Assembly: GCA_937988695.1 (NCBI GenBank)
Contig: CALKHM010000073.1
Coordinates: forward strand, 1 to 5,648
Direction of reading: 5' to 3'
DNA from: an uncultured Microbacterium sp.
Lineage (GTDB): Bacteria > Actinomycetota > Actinomycetes > Actinomycetales > Microbacteriaceae
DNA length: 5,648 nt
Shown: positions 5,132 through 5,648 of the stretch, piece by piece
Position numbering within the stretch: position 1 is the stretch's first letter
How the letters are laid out: each line of letters begins with the position of its first letter
Made by a program: the position numbers and the translations under genes
The notes under the pieces: generated by a model
Databases searched by the model: none
Seen by the model: the letters and a program-made list of their open reading frames with translations, nothing else
What the model was told of the DNA's origin: nothing

Positions 5132-5648
5132 TCACGCCGCCAGATGCAGCCCCTGGGCTACTGCCGCGAGGATCAGATCCTGGACCTCGGGCCACCGGTT
5201 CACCACCTGCTCGTACGTGACGCGGATCACGTGGTAGCCCCGTATGAGCAGCTCAGCGTCGTGTCTGACGTCTTCCGTGCGTTGCGCTCCGACGTGATGA
5301 CCGCCGTCGATCTGCAGCACGAGGCGTTCCCCGATGAGATAGTCGACGCGGTGTCCGAAGAGCCAGGTCTGAGAGCGAAGCTGCAGCCGCAACCACCGCA
5401 GCCGCGGAAACACGAACGTCTCGAGTCCCGAGTCACGGAACGGACTGGCATCCCGTAGCAGCAGGAGTGCCTGACCCGTCAATGGCAGCCGCTCGAGGCG
5501 TGCCTTGTCGATGAAGCCGTTGTGCAAGGCACTGTCCCATACGGCGAGCGCTGTCTCGTAGGGCTGGCATCGCGCGACGGCCTGGAGGACGTTCTCGACC
5601 GGATCGACGAGCACGTTCGGGTCACGCGCGACGACGGGCGCATGGCGG
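5132..5648 (-). CDS. DUF559 domain protein, Vsr/PD-(D/E)xK nuclease-like (5' end outside window)
   Basis: The frame is open to the right edge (171 residues visible), so the N-terminus lies beyond the window. A GTG at 5614 is in frame but is probably internal, because the sequence before it (RHAPVVARDPN) reads as family-like protein leading into VLVDPVENVLQAVARC. The C-terminal DUF559 core is clear: SGLETFVFPRLRW (about 73-85), HRVDYLIGERLVLQIDGGHH (about 99-118, with D102, Q112, D114, H117) and RHDAELLIRGYHVIRVTYEQV (about 128-148). DUF559 belongs to the Vsr-like endonuclease fold; in this type of protein the usual glutamate of ExD is replaced by glutamine (QID). Whether it cuts DNA is not established. 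Full-length relatives are about 280-300 residues, with an N-terminal winged-helix-like part. It is convergent with the beta-helix gene, and one copy of the 22-bp repeat lies within its core, encoding GAQRTED. Confidence 0.9.
   Translation of the reverse strand, partial: RHAPVVARDPNVLVDPVENVLQAVARCQPYETALAVWDSALHNGFIDKARLERLPLTGQALLLLRDASPFRDSGLETFVFPRLRWLRLQLRSQTWLFGHRVDYLIGERLVLQIDGGHHVGAQRTEDVRHDAELLIRGYHVIRVTYEQVVNRWPEVQDLILAAVAQGLHLAA
5269..5290. repeat. 22-bp exact direct repeat, copy 2 (inside DUF559 gene)
   Basis: This is identical to 4834-4855 and in the same orientation. On the minus strand it encodes the GAQRTED segment just after the QIDGGHH motif of the DUF559 protein. Since it sits in a conserved part of the gene, this is probably the source copy and the intergenic one the derived copy; that direction is inference. 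Confidence 0.9.

Noticed and set aside
4789..5220. Plus-strand frame of 143 residues after the beta-helix gene
   Set aside because: It runs through the terminator, the palindrome and the 10-bp repeats, has no ribosome binding site of its own and is low in complexity.

Overview
The window looks like chromosomal DNA from a high-GC actinobacterium. GC-rich codon use, secreted and cell-wall-type proteins, a HisKA_3/NarL two-component pair and a DUF559 protein of the actinobacterial kind all fit, and Microbacteriaceae (Microbacterium-like) is my best guess. That placement comes from protein style only; no rRNA or marker gene is present.

Layout, left to right. Positions 1-491 hold no convincing gene, only several small inverted repeats and a structured leader just before 492. 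Positions 492-1149 (+) carry a broken CAP/SCP-domain secreted protein gene. Its ribosome binding site, start and signal-peptide beginning are intact, but most of the N-terminal half of the CAP domain is missing and the rest is in another frame. The C-terminal CAP motifs, a Lys/Pro/Ala-rich linker and a C-terminal membrane anchor remain. Only 12 nt further on, and convergent with it, is a two-component operon on the minus strand: a membrane sensor histidine kinase (start about 3587, stop 1806) followed by a NarL/LuxR response regulator (1818-1162) whose start overlaps the kinase stop by 13 bp.

An 87-bp divergent intergenic region with two interleaved inverted repeats separates the kinase from a secreted right-handed beta-helix protein (3675-4784, +), which ends at a very strong hairpin terminator. 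A convergent intergenic region of about 350 bp follows. It is full of structure: one copy of a 22-bp exact direct repeat, a 60-nt interrupted palindrome, and a tract with a 10-bp period. The second copy of the 22-bp repeat lies inside the last gene, a DUF559 (Vsr/PD-(D/E)xK-like) protein on the minus strand (5132 to beyond the right edge), which is partial because its N-terminal part lies outside the window.

How the genes may work together: the kinase and regulator form one coupled signalling unit. Because the beta-helix gene is transcribed divergently from a shared short promoter region, it is a plausible target of the regulator, but this is inference. I see no clear evidence of a wholly new multi-gene system. 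The most unusual items are the internally deleted CAP gene and the cluster of repeats between the beta-helix and DUF559 genes.
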